Positions 35,790-46,122 of a stretch of DNA of 64,000 nucleotides are shown piece by piece. Both the position numbers and the translations under genes were made by a program. Origin of the DNA: Cladobotryum mycophilum (Eukaryota > Ascomycota > Sordariomycetes > Hypocreales > Hypocreaceae). The number at the start of each line of letters is the position of its first letter. Positions within the stretch are counted from its first letter, which is position 1. A model generated the notes under the pieces. That model worked only from the letters and a program-made list of their open reading frames with translations. It searched no databases and had not been told where the DNA came from. The stretch is taken from contig JAVFKD010000004.1 of assembly GCA_036429605.1 (NCBI GenBank), positions 1,116,001 to 1,180,000 on the forward strand, in the 5' to 3' direction.

Positions 35790-36572
35790 TAGGGCAAACA
35801 AGGGAGGGCCACCCTTATGGTCAATAGAACAAGTTTTACGTATCTCCAATTCGGCTCGGCAACCACCACCAAGGTACCTCTGGTTTTCGTCCAACACTTC
35901 CATCACATGTTCGACCATTGAGACCCAGAACTCGTTAACCGCATTGCTACTGTCTAAATTATGATTCTTATTCATAACTCCGGGAGCAGTGGCATGGTTC
36001 CCAAACGTTTGGGAAGAGGGCCAGAACATCATCGATGTTATCCAAGTATTGGAACTTGATCAAATCGATCCTGTAGGGTTTTCAATGGCATAATTTACGA
36101 CTCAGATGGTAGCGTTAAACGCATCGTCTCTCTCCCGAGACTGGACCTAGAGCTGGCAATGGCATTGACACAGGCGATTCCCAGGTGTTTAACGCTTAGC
36201 TACTACCTTAAATTGGCAGGAGTTGCGCGCAACCCCGTTTTTAAAGGTGACTTCTATTCTATCACGGGGAAGAAGTGAGCAATTGGAGATCCGTGGTGGT
36301 GGCGTATGCATGCCGCTCGTCCCAACCGCCTAGACTACGTCGAATCGCAAATTAGCATGTAAAGGCTCTTATAACTGCTAAAATAAACTGAGATAGCGGT
36401 TCTCATCGCCAATAGAGACAATGATATCCTTGATCCAATAAACCACAACTGGGTCATATTCGAGAAGCTCACAAGTGTAGATGCTCATCTTTACATATTC
36501 CTAGACGTCGGCCACGGACTTTTGAGGGACTATGCCCATTAGTTCTCGAAACTAATCAACATCTTCTGGGAT
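35790..36572 (+). pseudogene. decayed paralogue of the alpha/beta-hydrolase at 32.1 kb
   Basis: Pieces line up along the whole of the neighbour's protein: TSFTYLQFGSATTTKVPLVF, FDH-stop-DPELVNRIATV (TGG to TGA), a WAEXIIDVIQVLEL-like segment, VGFSMA in place of GFSMGG, and at the end WVIFEKLTSVDAHLYIF, DVGHGLLRDYAH and FSKLINIFWDV. The frame changes several times and the middle third is short. It lies on the opposite strand to the intact gene, so the pair is an inverted duplication. Confidence 0.85.
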
Positions 36573-36981
36573 GTTTAATGTTGAAACGAGGTGGCATGTA
36601 TTTATGTGAAGGTAATCCATTTGTAAAGCAATAAAAGTGTTTCTAGTACAGTAATCGTCTCGAGCGGTGCCTCATGTACTCTTGGGGCTTCACTCGCGGA
36701 AGAAGTAGTAGTTCGACTATCACGCGCCTATGCATAACAAAGTGAACTGAGTTCTGTAGGCTTCTTCGGAACAGAACACTCCCCCGCACCGAGCTGACTC
36801 CTACTAGCAGCACTTGTGTATGTGTTATATAGCAACAAATCCCACATAATCCGCCTTTAGCTAGCGTTCACTCATTGATAGAAGCTAGGGAGAAGGTTGA
36901 CAAGTCAGCAGCCCAATGCATATTAAATATCTTGCACTGGATGACATGGAAGAACGTCTTGCTAAAGAAGCTATCGACATC
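36573..36981. other. intergenic
   Basis: Region between two convergent 3' ends. No gene recognised. Confidence 0.4.
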
Positions 36982-37841
36982 CTAAAATCCGTAGACTTCA
37001 TTAAACGGCTCAACGGCCTTACCCCATGCCTCTCGCTGTATGACCGTCTCCCACCAACGCTTCAGATGCTGTCTGGCGAAAACCAAGTCCTGTAGACCCA
37101 GGTTGACGATCAGGTGGATGAGAGGCATGTAGAAGGCATCGACTAAGGAGAACTTTTCCCCAACCATGTATGTCCGCCCCGACAGGGTCCCATCAAGCAC
37201 ATCAAGCCTTGGTGTCAATTCCGTTAAAAGGATAGAGACTTCATCCTGGCTAACAGACACTCTGTTGAATCTGCGTGTTGTCATCTCTTATTAATACCGG
37301 TGCTCCCTTTCAATTACTCATGACTAGACTAGGAGTAGACACTTACTTAGCAATGACGTGCTTGGTGACCAGCGGCTCAGCAATGCGATCGAAGTACGCA
37401 AGCTCTGCGGAAGCAGCTTCTTCAAACAAGCCGACACCCTCAAAATCTGTCAAATCTGGAACTAAAGATTCCGCTGAATCTCTGTATTTAATGGCTACAT
37501 AGCGAGCAATAGCGCGGGATTCTGCAGCGATACCAAATCAGATTAGGGCGTCCCAAACATGTAATGATTGAAATGACCATACCAAAGACGGTCACATCCC
37601 CGTCGATCAGTACTGGAACCTTGCCGTATGGATGCTTGGTCAGGTGGTCAGGCCGCTTTTGTAGCTGCAGTCAGATATCTCACCATCAGAGGAGTCATTC
37701 CGGGAACATGCTCACCTTTTGATCTCCATCTTTAAGACTCAGATAAATTAGTTGAGCATCGTGCAGCCCATTTTCGAAAAGTACATGACGCGCACGCAAA
37801 GAATTCCAAGACGTGGGAGCTCCAATGAGCTGGAGAACCAT
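36982..37841 (-). CDS. glutathione S-transferase (phi/theta-like), possible frame defect at last intron
   Basis: Start at 37841. Exon 1 encodes MVLQLIGAPTSWNSLRARHV and ends DGDQK before a GTGAGC intron. Exon 2 encodes KHPYGKVPVLIDGDVTVF and exon 3 ESRAIARYVAIKY, together the GSH-binding N-terminal domain (cis-Pro in KVPVL, glutamyl-contact ESRA). The last exon ends at 36982 and encodes YMVGEKFSLVDAFYMPLIHL, the C-terminal helical domain. At the third junction the natural GTAAGT donor and TAAG acceptor put the last exon in the wrong frame: the spliced reading DDNTQIQQS meets a stop, while the GST text continues in a neighbouring frame. This suggests a one-base indel near 37250-37270. The enzyme would conjugate glutathione in the cytosol. 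Likely length is about 220 aa. Confidence 0.7.
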
Positions 37842-39192
37842 TGTTGCTGAGGAATCCTGGACAAGGTGCACGAGTAGATGAGATTAAAATCTTGTTCGTA
37901 ATGCGTCTTCAGTGCAGAGAAGCTCTGGTGACAGCTCATACGAGGGCATTTTATTAAATAAACTTACCAACATAATGTTACGGTTAGTACGGGAGAGAGT
38001 GGATATCCTTGTGCCGCCTGTTCTGCAATGTGGAGCAGAGTGGTTGCCGCCAGAGTGGCAGGCCAAAATTACCGAAATAGGAATATGGGCCACAGAATCA
38101 GAGCCACTGGTAGTGGACAGTCTCTCCGAAGGATATGAATTTCCTTCTAGATCGCTTACAAATATGTATTAGAAATACCGCTCAGGTATTTTTAAGATTC
38201 GCCCCGCACAAAGCAACATCCGCCCATTTGAGGGTCGAGTTGAGACTTCCCGAGAGGCCTAAAAATGCGGATCTGTGCCTCAAGAACGTGCTTTCGCGGT
38301 ATTCCATGTGTAGTCGTGATTGTAATCTTGGGTGTACGGATATAGACTCCGAAATCGGATTCTCTCACCAATGGAACCGCAAAGATCACAGGAATCGCAT
38401 CCACAACGACCAAGGAAGCCAACGTAACCGGAATCATCGCCAAACTCCACATTTCTGCGTGCCGTTCCAATGACCTAGGTTTCCGTACGCAGGCCGAGTC
38501 AGCACACATCTAATTCGGAAGGTTCGCCTTCTTCCTCAACTCATAGGTCTTTACACCACTGCTCGGATATACTGATTGTAGGCACAGGTTGTTATCACGG
38601 GGGTGTGCGACTGGTCTTGCTACTTAATCCGGCGTGGTGGGGTTCTTACTAAGCCTACCTAGCAACGAATGGAGAGCATTGCCTACATCCGGTAAATTGG
38701 AAGATAACAACGCTAGTAGTGGATGTCACATATTAGCTTCCCTTTTAGGAAATTTTGACAAACCTTAAGCTGAGGCCGATAGTTCATTGATACATTTAGG
38801 CTGTGGAGCACGATGGATCACCCCACACTCTTAGGAGGGTCTGCACCTTCACGTATGTACCAGTTAGACTCTCCAAAACCTATATGCCATCCTGTGATTA
38901 CAAATTGTTGTTTCCTAATCTGCTGGTTATTTGAGCTTGATAATCTAGTGTTTTCCGCGAGATTATGTCTGTTACAGGTATACGGTAGTCATGAAAGTTC
39001 GGAAATGGCTTAATTATATAGGAATACTACCAGCGTTAGACTGGCTGTTGCATGTACATGTTAGACGGTCACGGTGTGTAGTGTTGCATTTTGCCAGCGA
39101 GGCAAAAGTGGAGTGCACACTCCTATGAGTGGTGCCATAGTGTATATTTTACGCGCTTCCCTAAACGTGACACGTCCAAGGTGCCCGCTAAA
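37842..39192. other. 1.35 kb without a recognisable gene
   Basis: Composition is near normal and several short open frames exist on both strands (for example 38192-38509 minus), but none shows a family motif. It may be decayed coding sequence. Confidence 0.4.
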
Positions 39193-39765
39193 CTAAACCG
39201 TGTAGCGCTGTAAATACAATGCTACTATCTTCCCATTGACTAGTGATGCAGACGCGCCGCTAGTAACGACATATAGAATATGTCCATCTCGCCAAGTCCT
39301 TCCGAATGCAGTAGAGGTGACCCCAGTAACCAGAGAAGAATTAAGGCTACCAGCAATAACTTGACTTTGCCGTCCAGCTTAATCTCGGTTATAACATTGG
39401 TTGGGTTACCGGTGGTGTATAACGCACCCCTAGTAATGGCGAAGTCGTCGACAGTAATACCTTTCACCAGTATTTCGTAAGGTCCAATAGCTTCTCCTGT
39501 GGCTCAACCAATGGATACGAGACCGAAGAGCGGATTAAAGGAGTTCGTGTAGTAGAGGTAGTCATCAAATTTTCTGATGACGTTTATACCGATTCCTAAC
39601 GGGGCTGCCGGTCCAGGCTTAAATGCTTCGTTGTTAAGTACCACTTTGTATTTTCTAATCTGGGTATTTAGACGAATACCACGCCTCTGGTTGAGTCACT
39701 TAGGAGGACTGTGCCAGAGAGAGGATCCAGAGTTATTATACCGTTTAAAATCACTACTATACTAA
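39193..39765 (-). pseudogene. C-terminal part of a SMP-30/lactonase-like beta-propeller gene
   Basis: On the minus strand it reads ILNGIITLDPLSGTVLLSDS, TRGVVFRLNTQ, GIGINVIRKFDDYLYYTNSF, VDDFAITRGALYTTGNPTNV, and after a one-base shift FGRTWRDGHILYVVTSG and LVNGKIVALYLQRY, ending at the stop 39193-39195. This is the usual order of the C-terminal blades of secreted fungal SMP-30/gluconolactonase-like proteins. There is an in-frame TGA after FGLVSIG (Trp or Gly expected). The upstream part has been replaced by AT-rich repeat; the N-terminal part of what is probably the same gene lies at 42995-43310. Confidence 0.75.
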
Positions 39766-40394
39766 TTCTATACACAGAATATCCTGTTATAAAACAACTT
39801 AAACCCTAGCCCTTAAAAAAGAAAAGTAGGACTTATATATATATTTAACTATAATTACTAAATTGATTTAAAATAATAGCCTGACTTATTTTTAAAACTA
39901 TTTATTTTATTTAAATTTACTTTTATTCTGAAAAAGTAAAATAACTTAATAACTTAAAGTGTTAAAGTTATTAAATGTATTGATTATAAGATTTTAAAAA
40001 GATATATTCTTTTAAATAATATAGTAATAGTTTGGAATATAATAAAGTTTAAATAGAATTATATTAAATTCTTAAAAAACTTTTTTATATATACTTAATA
40101 TATTATTTAAAAGATTGCTTTAAAATAAATTTATTTATTTTAAACATTTCATTATGTAAAGTAATAGAATAATTAATATTATAATAAAACATAGAATAAA
40201 AGAAATCTTTTTAAGTCTCTTTATATATATTAATATTTATAAATAAATAAAAATAGAAATTATATATTCTATTAAATATTACTAATTAACTAATTACTTT
40301 TAATATTATTTTAAATGAAGTTTATTTATTAGATTTATACTAAATTCATTAAATTACAAATACTAAAATATAAATAAAATTAAACGTATATATT
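39766..40394. repeat. AT-rich degraded repeat
   Basis: Strongly A/T, no gene. The family was not identified. Confidence 0.45.
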
Positions 40395-40643
40395 TATTAT
40401 AGGTTAGACCCTTCTGGAGAAAATACGGGCTTTGCGCCTTATCTATAAGGCATTAACCCTAAGAGAAATAGCCTAGTCAGTAAGCTATATAAGTATTACT
40501 AAAAGTGAGTCTTTGCCTAAGACTTAGATTTAAGTGAAAGACCTGTGCTATAACTATATAGATTTTCTTTTTCTTTTTTTCTTAGTCTTAGATAGGTAAT
40601 TCTAGAGCTTTTTCTTATCGCTATATAAGGCTACCCCTTTACA
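40395..40643 (+). repeat. LTR-like repeat type 3, copy b
   Basis: It aligns along its length to 31268-31520, mainly with transitions (TGTTACGGG became TATTATAGG). Same orientation as copy a. Confidence 0.65.
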
Positions 40644-40704
40644 ATAATATTATAATATAATAAAATAAAAGGTTATATTATAAAATATAAAATAATATAA
40701 TATA

Positions 40705-42727
40705 ATCTATATATAACTATACTTTATAAGTAAACGTATTACTGTTTATTATTTTATATAAAAAAGACAAAGCTAACTCTTAACACTTTTTAATTTATAT
40801 TAAATATTTACTTGTTATAAATATATTAAAAAAATCTATTATATCTTTTACTAAAGTATACTTTTTTATATGTTTATATATTATAGTTAATTATATTATC
40901 CTTACTATAGTATAAAGCTTTTATATAAGCAAACTCTTTGTACAATTTCTTTTATTTAATATATCTATTTATATTCTTTTAATTTAATTAATTTATTCTT
41001 TGTTAAATAATACGTATACTTTTAAGTTATATATAAGTTTTTATTTTATTTTATAATATTTATTTAATATATTATTTATTATGTAAAAATTAAAAAATCT
41101 TTCTGTATACAAGTACAATTTAATATATAACTATTTTTATATTTTTTTATAAATTAATTAATTGTACTTAGCATTATAATTAACAAAACTATTTTAATAA
41201 ATAAAAATAAAATAAATAATATATTTTAATTATAAAATAATATTATATATATCTGTTTTTAGTATGTGAAAGATTTAAGATTATATAAGCTAAAACAATA
41301 TTTTTAAAAGTATTAATATTTATAACTTTATATTAAATATTAAAAGAATGTTTTATAAGTTAAATAATAATAAATTAATCTATTTAAAAAGAAATTTAAT
41401 ATTCTTTTTATTAATTATAACAAATAATACTTTATGAAAGATATAAAAAAGCTTAAGTTTATAAATATATATATAATATATACATATATTAACTTTTTAA
41501 TTTATTAATTATATATTTATTTTAATAGCCTTATATAATTAATATTTAGTAGTTAAAAATATGTAAACTATAATAATCTTATACTATTTATAATAAAGCT
41601 TAAATACTATTGAATAATAGCTTTTATAACTATTAAAAATAAATATTTAAGAAATCCTTTAATAGAAAAAACTATATAATAATTAAAATACTTAATGTAA
41701 TATAAGTTAATTCTATTAATAGTTTAATTAATTTTTATTATTATAATATACTAATTTACTAAATACTTTTACTTTTAATACTAATTCTTAAAATAATATT
41801 ATATAATAAAAATAATAAATAATACTATTATTTAACTTAAGTTATTAATAGTTTAAATTATAATTATTTATCTTTAATTATTATACTAAAGTAATTTACC
41901 TTTTTTATAGTCTTTTAAAGTTATTACTATTATATTTAAAAATAATAATATTTATTATAAAACTAGTTTTATTAAAGTTATATAAAAACTGTTATTAAAA
42001 ATCTTATAATATAATCCACAAGCGAGCGGACTACATAAGTAAGTGGACTATTTTTAAAACCTATATAAAACACTATTTTTAACCCCCTTGTAAAAACCAT
42101 GAGTTTTTAATAAAATCTAATAAGATTTTTTATATATATAGAATATTATATAATAATAATGTGGTATTTTTCTTATATCTTATATAACTTTATTAAATAG
42201 CTTATTCTAAATACGTATATAAAATCTTATTAAACTTTATTAAAAAGTCATAGTTTTTGCGAGGGGGTTAAATATAAACCAAAATGCAATTATAAACAGT
42301 GGTCCGCTCGCTTGTGGATGAAATTATTTAGTTTCAATATTTTATATTAACTAAAACTAAATCTTAATAAGTACTAGATTTTTATCTTTAGCTTTTTAAT
42401 AATTATATTTATAAGCTTAACATATATAAAACTTTAATTAATATTTAATAAAATTTAATATTTAATCTTTATTAACTAATAGTATATTATATATATACAA
42501 TGAATAATTCATTATTTTTAATACTATATAATTAAATATATATATATATAAATTAAATATATACTTAAATTTAAGCTTTTTTTAAAGTTTTAAAAGCTAT
42601 AATAACTTTACTTTTATATAAAAATAATATTATTTAAGATTATTAAGGAATTTACAATATTATAATAAAAGTAAATATAATAGTAAAGGGTAATATACGT
42701 GCTTATGTAGTATACTTGCTTATAGAT
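40705..42727 (-). mobile_element. Fot1/pogo-type transposon copy B, heavily RIP-degraded, with a nested MITE
   Basis: The interior aligns to copy A in the same orientation. Both TIRs are recognisable only as AT-shifted versions (ATCTATATATAACTATAC at the left; CTTGCTTATAGAT at the right), each next to TA. At 42014-42319 it is interrupted by a much better preserved MITE with the same TIR, so B is older than the MITE. Confidence 0.75.
42014..42319. mobile_element. 306-bp MITE of the Fot1/pogo family, nested in copy B
   Basis: Its ends ATCCACAAGCGAGCGGAC and GTCCGCTCGCTTGTGGAT-like sequence match the pogo TIRs of copy A. Inside, AACCCCCTTGTAAAAACC and its inverted partner GTTTTTGCGAGGGGGTT extend the inverted repeat, so the element could fold into one long hairpin. 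It has no coding capacity. TA precedes it; the right flank reads GA. Confidence 0.8.
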
Positions 42728-42968
42728 TATATTAACTATTTTTCTTTAAAATCTTAATAAATTCCAAGAATTTTTGTTTTATTTAAAATTTAAAACTTAT
42801 TAAAAAGCTAATTTATATAAGTAATATAATCTTAACTTGAATTAATTATACAGGATCTAAAACATTAATATAAAATTACATATATTATATTTCCTTTGTC
42901 TAGCGAAACGCTATAAATAAGCATGCCTAGCTCTAGCTGACTCAGTACTTAAGTTTTTAGTAAATATA

Positions 42969-42992
42969 ACTACTACTACTACTACTACTACT
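42969..42992 (+). repeat. (ACT)8 microsatellite
   Basis: Eight perfect ACT units at the exact transition from AT-rich repeat to normal sequence. Confidence 0.9.
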
Positions 42993-42994
42993 AT

Positions 42995-43310
42995 GGCCTA
43001 GATGGGTTGATTTCGTAAAGCTCTGGCCCGCCGATCAAGGTAACAAGTAGATTCCCGTTCGCCCGTACCGCAATGTTCTTAACCCAAGTGCCGCGCACCA
43101 CCCGGCATCCCTGCTGTGGTAACCGAATCAGGCAATTTTTTCTGTGCTGTATGTTCTAGCCGAACTTGACTAGAGATGTGTAAGCCACGAGTCAATGATT
43201 CCATACTCTCCGCCAGCAACATTCCTCCCTTCCTGACATGATAGGCCACAGCCGCACATTTAGCCACTTCGATAGTTGAGCCTACCTTACCTTCCCAGGT
43301 CGCAGCTGAT
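42995..43310 (-). pseudogene. N-terminal part of the split SMP-30/lactonase-like gene
   Basis: On the minus strand GTWVKNIAVRANGNLLVTLI is followed by GGPELYEINPSR, the hallmark of the first blade of this family (GTWVENIAVRxNGxLLVTL). Homology ends abruptly at the (ACT)8 repeat. The remaining blades are at 39193-39765 on the same strand. The 3.2 kb between contains repeat type 3, pogo copy B and a MITE, and roughly 100 codons are missing. Confidence 0.65.
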
Positions 43311-43685
43311 TAATCCTCTCTTACAAATCCACAGTTATGGCACATGCGCTCCCTGACCATGTACAGGTCCCGAGTTACCGCCAGTCAAGCAGGTCACAGG
43401 ACGGAAACTGATTCCATCTTTGATGAGGGATTTACAATACTTAGAGAGAACGTATTACGAGTCATAGGCACGAATTCCCTTATCGGGCCATCGGAAGATG
43501 TCAGTAGTGATTGATCATGAATGTGAAGGTTAAAAGGAGGCACCGAACCTATGTGGCAAAATAATATAGCCATCAACTTCGTCCATCATATTGTCCTTCG
43601 ATATCAAACAACACCCTCTACACATCAATACATCATCATAAACAATCAACCACAAGTATAAGCACACTAACTAACCGCTATCAAC
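43311..43685. promoter_or_regulatory. upstream region of the SDR gene
   Basis: Normal composition. The last 60 bases before the ATG are A/C-rich (CATCATAAACAATCAACCAC), as in many fungal 5' UTRs. Confidence 0.35.
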
Positions 43686-44524
43686 ATGTCTATCGTTCTC
43701 ATTACAGGCGCCAACCGGGGTATCGCCCTGGGCCTTGCCAAGCTCTACGCTGCCCGTGATAACACTACGGTCATCGGCACGGCTCGTAACCTCTCCAAAG
43801 CCACTGAGTTAGCCTCTGCCCCCAGCGGAAAGAACAGCAAAGTCATTGTTGTCCAGTACGAAGCCGGAACTCGCACAGCCGGCAAAGATCTCGTCAGCCA
43901 GCTCACCGCCAGTGGGATCGACCACATTGACATTCTCGTTGCCAGCGGCGGCACTGGCGATCACTGGGGGCCGGTCTTGACGACTCCAGCCGATACGGCC
44001 GAGGAGTTCTTCACGATTAACTCGCTCGGGAACTTGATTCTTTTCCAGGCTGCGTACCCTCTCTTAGAGAAGAGCCAGAAGCCACAGTTTGTCTTCATCA
44101 GCTCATCTATTGCAAGCACGGGTGATATGGAGAAGGTACCGTTCTTGGGCACCGCGTACGGCGCAAGTAAGGCCTGGACGAACCATCTTGTCAAGAGAGT
44201 CCACGTTGAGCATCCCAACCTCATTTCTTACGCCATCCACCCTGGGTAAGATTGGCTCTGGTTTCCAGTTATTGTGAGCTAAGTTAACACGTATACAGAT
44301 GGGTTCAAACCGACATGGGAAACTCAGCTGGTGCTGCCCACGGGATCGGAAACGCCAGCATCACTGTAGATGAGAGCGTCAGCAGCCTAACCAAACAGGT
44401 ATGATTCATCCATTCAGTTTTTCATTTATGGTCTTTAACATTTGCGTTACAGATTGATGGCGCCACAAGGGACGAGACTTCTGGTAAACTCATTAACTAC
44501 GATGGCTCTACGTGGTCCTGGTAG
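43686..44524 (+). CDS. short-chain dehydrogenase/reductase (norsolorinic-acid-ketoreductase-like)
   Basis: Three exons: 43686-44245, 44299-44398 and 44453-44524. Introns are 53 and 54 nt with GTAAGA...ACAG and GTATGA...ACAG. The product is 243 aa. The Rossmann motif is TGANRGIA (residues 7-14), where SDRs normally end in Gly. The active site has S139-S141 and Y158-G-A-S-K162. HPGWVQTDMG marks the usual segment after the catalytic domain, and the protein ends INYDGSTWSW, normal for this subgroup. It reduces or oxidises carbonyl/hydroxyl groups with NAD(P)H in the cytosol; relatives act on polyketides. Intact and undamaged although boxed in by AT-rich repeats on both sides. Confidence 0.92.
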
Positions 44525-45605
44525 AAGCCGCCATCTCTTTTGAGGCTAAATCGCAAGGAAAAACAGACGCTTGATTTTCTAACTTACAGCTATAAACAAG
44601 TGGTCTTCATGTCGCTGTTGGCTTCTATGGAAGCTACGATGGTCTATTCAATTGCGCGTCTTGCGTGATAGCTCATGAGTTGCCTAGTAGTTATTTAGAT
44701 GTTTTATATTAAGTCTCGTCAATTGGCATTTGTTAGTCGTGATCTTGATCGATGGCTCGTGCCATTGTGCAGGCGCTTATTACGTACTGTGGCTAGTATT
44801 GGAATAGCGACAGTCTGATAAGACAAGTCGAATAGCCTAGGAGGGATACTAGCAACTTGGTAGCTGCATTAGTTAGTAGGATGATGGAGAAATATGAATG
44901 AGTGAAATAGAGAGGTGCCGCGTGTTTGTTGTAGTAGCCTGGACATGTCAGAAACGGGATGCCATAAGGAAAGCAGTACGGAGTAAAGTCCCTTGGGTTT
45001 TGGACTAGCTGTGTTATATGAGTTAATGGCCCGATTGTAGCAGGCTTGTTTCAGCCACCGAGACAACTCACTCAATCAGATGCACGATCACCTCATTTGG
45101 GATCGAATATAGCTCGCAACTAATTATAAGAAACTGAACTTTAACTTAATTGTAAATAGAAAATTAAGAGTCTCTTTACCTATTAAATCCATGATTACTT
45201 ACTTTCTAGAGCTTAATAGACTAGTATGCCTCGTAGACAATGTCTATATTAACTCGAGTAAAGTTAATATTTTAGCCTTACCTTACTAAAGGTAAAGTTA
45301 AGTTTCCTAAATAAAGGTAGGGTTAGTATATAACTAATTAACTGAATTATTAATAGGCTATATTAGTAAATATAATAGCTTAATAATATATAATTCAAGG
45401 TTATATAAAGTATAAGTAACTTTAAAGTTTTTATCTTAGATTTATTAATTTAATAATTAAGATATAGTATAATTAAAATATAATATAATATAATAAATAT
45501 TCCTATATAATAGGTTTTTTATTTATTAATTAAGATATTTATTTGTTAATTATAAATAATATAAGTTTATTTGTATAATTAATAAAGTTATTATTTATAA
45601 ATAAC
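44525..45605. other. 3' flank of SDR and start of the AT-rich block
   Basis: Normal composition to about 45110, then an abrupt change to A/T-rich. No further gene. Confidence 0.5.
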
Positions 45606-45815
45606 AATATAGTCTATAAGTAAGTATACTATATAAACAAATAAACTACCCTTAACTACTATATTTACCTCTATTATAATATATTAAATTTTTTAATAAT
45701 CTTAAATAATATTATTTTTATATAAGAATAAAATTATTATATATAATAAGTAGATTTATTATAATGTAAATAAAAATAAACTAATAATTTAATAATTATA
45801 ATAAATTAAATTAAT
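45606..45815. mobile_element. truncated Fot1/pogo end (copy D)
   Basis: It starts with an AT-shifted TIR (GTCTATAAGTAAGTATACTA) and continues like the left end of copy C for about 150 bp before homology is lost. Confidence 0.5.
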
Positions 45816-45947
45816 TTTATTTAAGCTAATTATAATTGATTATATTATCCAGGATTTTACTGTAATTGTATTCTAATTAATGGTTTATATAAGTATCATT
45901 AAAAGTGGGTCTATTTTTATGGATGATATAAGTATAAGGTTAGGTTA
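45816..45947 (+). repeat. LTR type-1 copy e, split by the LTR type-2 retrotransposon
   Basis: It contains the 3' part of LTR type 1 (AAAAGTGGGTCTA to AAGGTTAGGTTA). Its last bases (GGTTG-TTATA for GGTTA-TTACA) reappear at 54992-55001, on the far side of the inserted element. Confidence 0.7.
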
Positions 45948-46122
45948 TGTAACGCTATCCCGAAGATTACCCGGACGCGTGATGTAATAGAGATGCGGGG
46001 TAATCCTATATAAGTCATACATCTCTCACACAATAGTTAAACACATAAGCTTAAGCTTATGCATAATATAATACCTATGTTTTAATTTTACTTACCTAAT
46101 AATCTTATAAGATATTATTATA
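45948..46122 (+). repeat. 5' LTR of the type-2 retrotransposon
   Basis: Begins TGTAACGCTATCCCGAAG and contains a TATATAAG promoter-like box near 46010. It is clearly less AT-mutated than its partner. Confidence 0.85.

Noticed and set aside
31268..40643. The two type-3 repeats as the LTRs of one 9-kb retrotransposon
   Set aside because: The sequence between them contains host genes and relics, not retroelement domains, and no matching 5-bp duplication was found.
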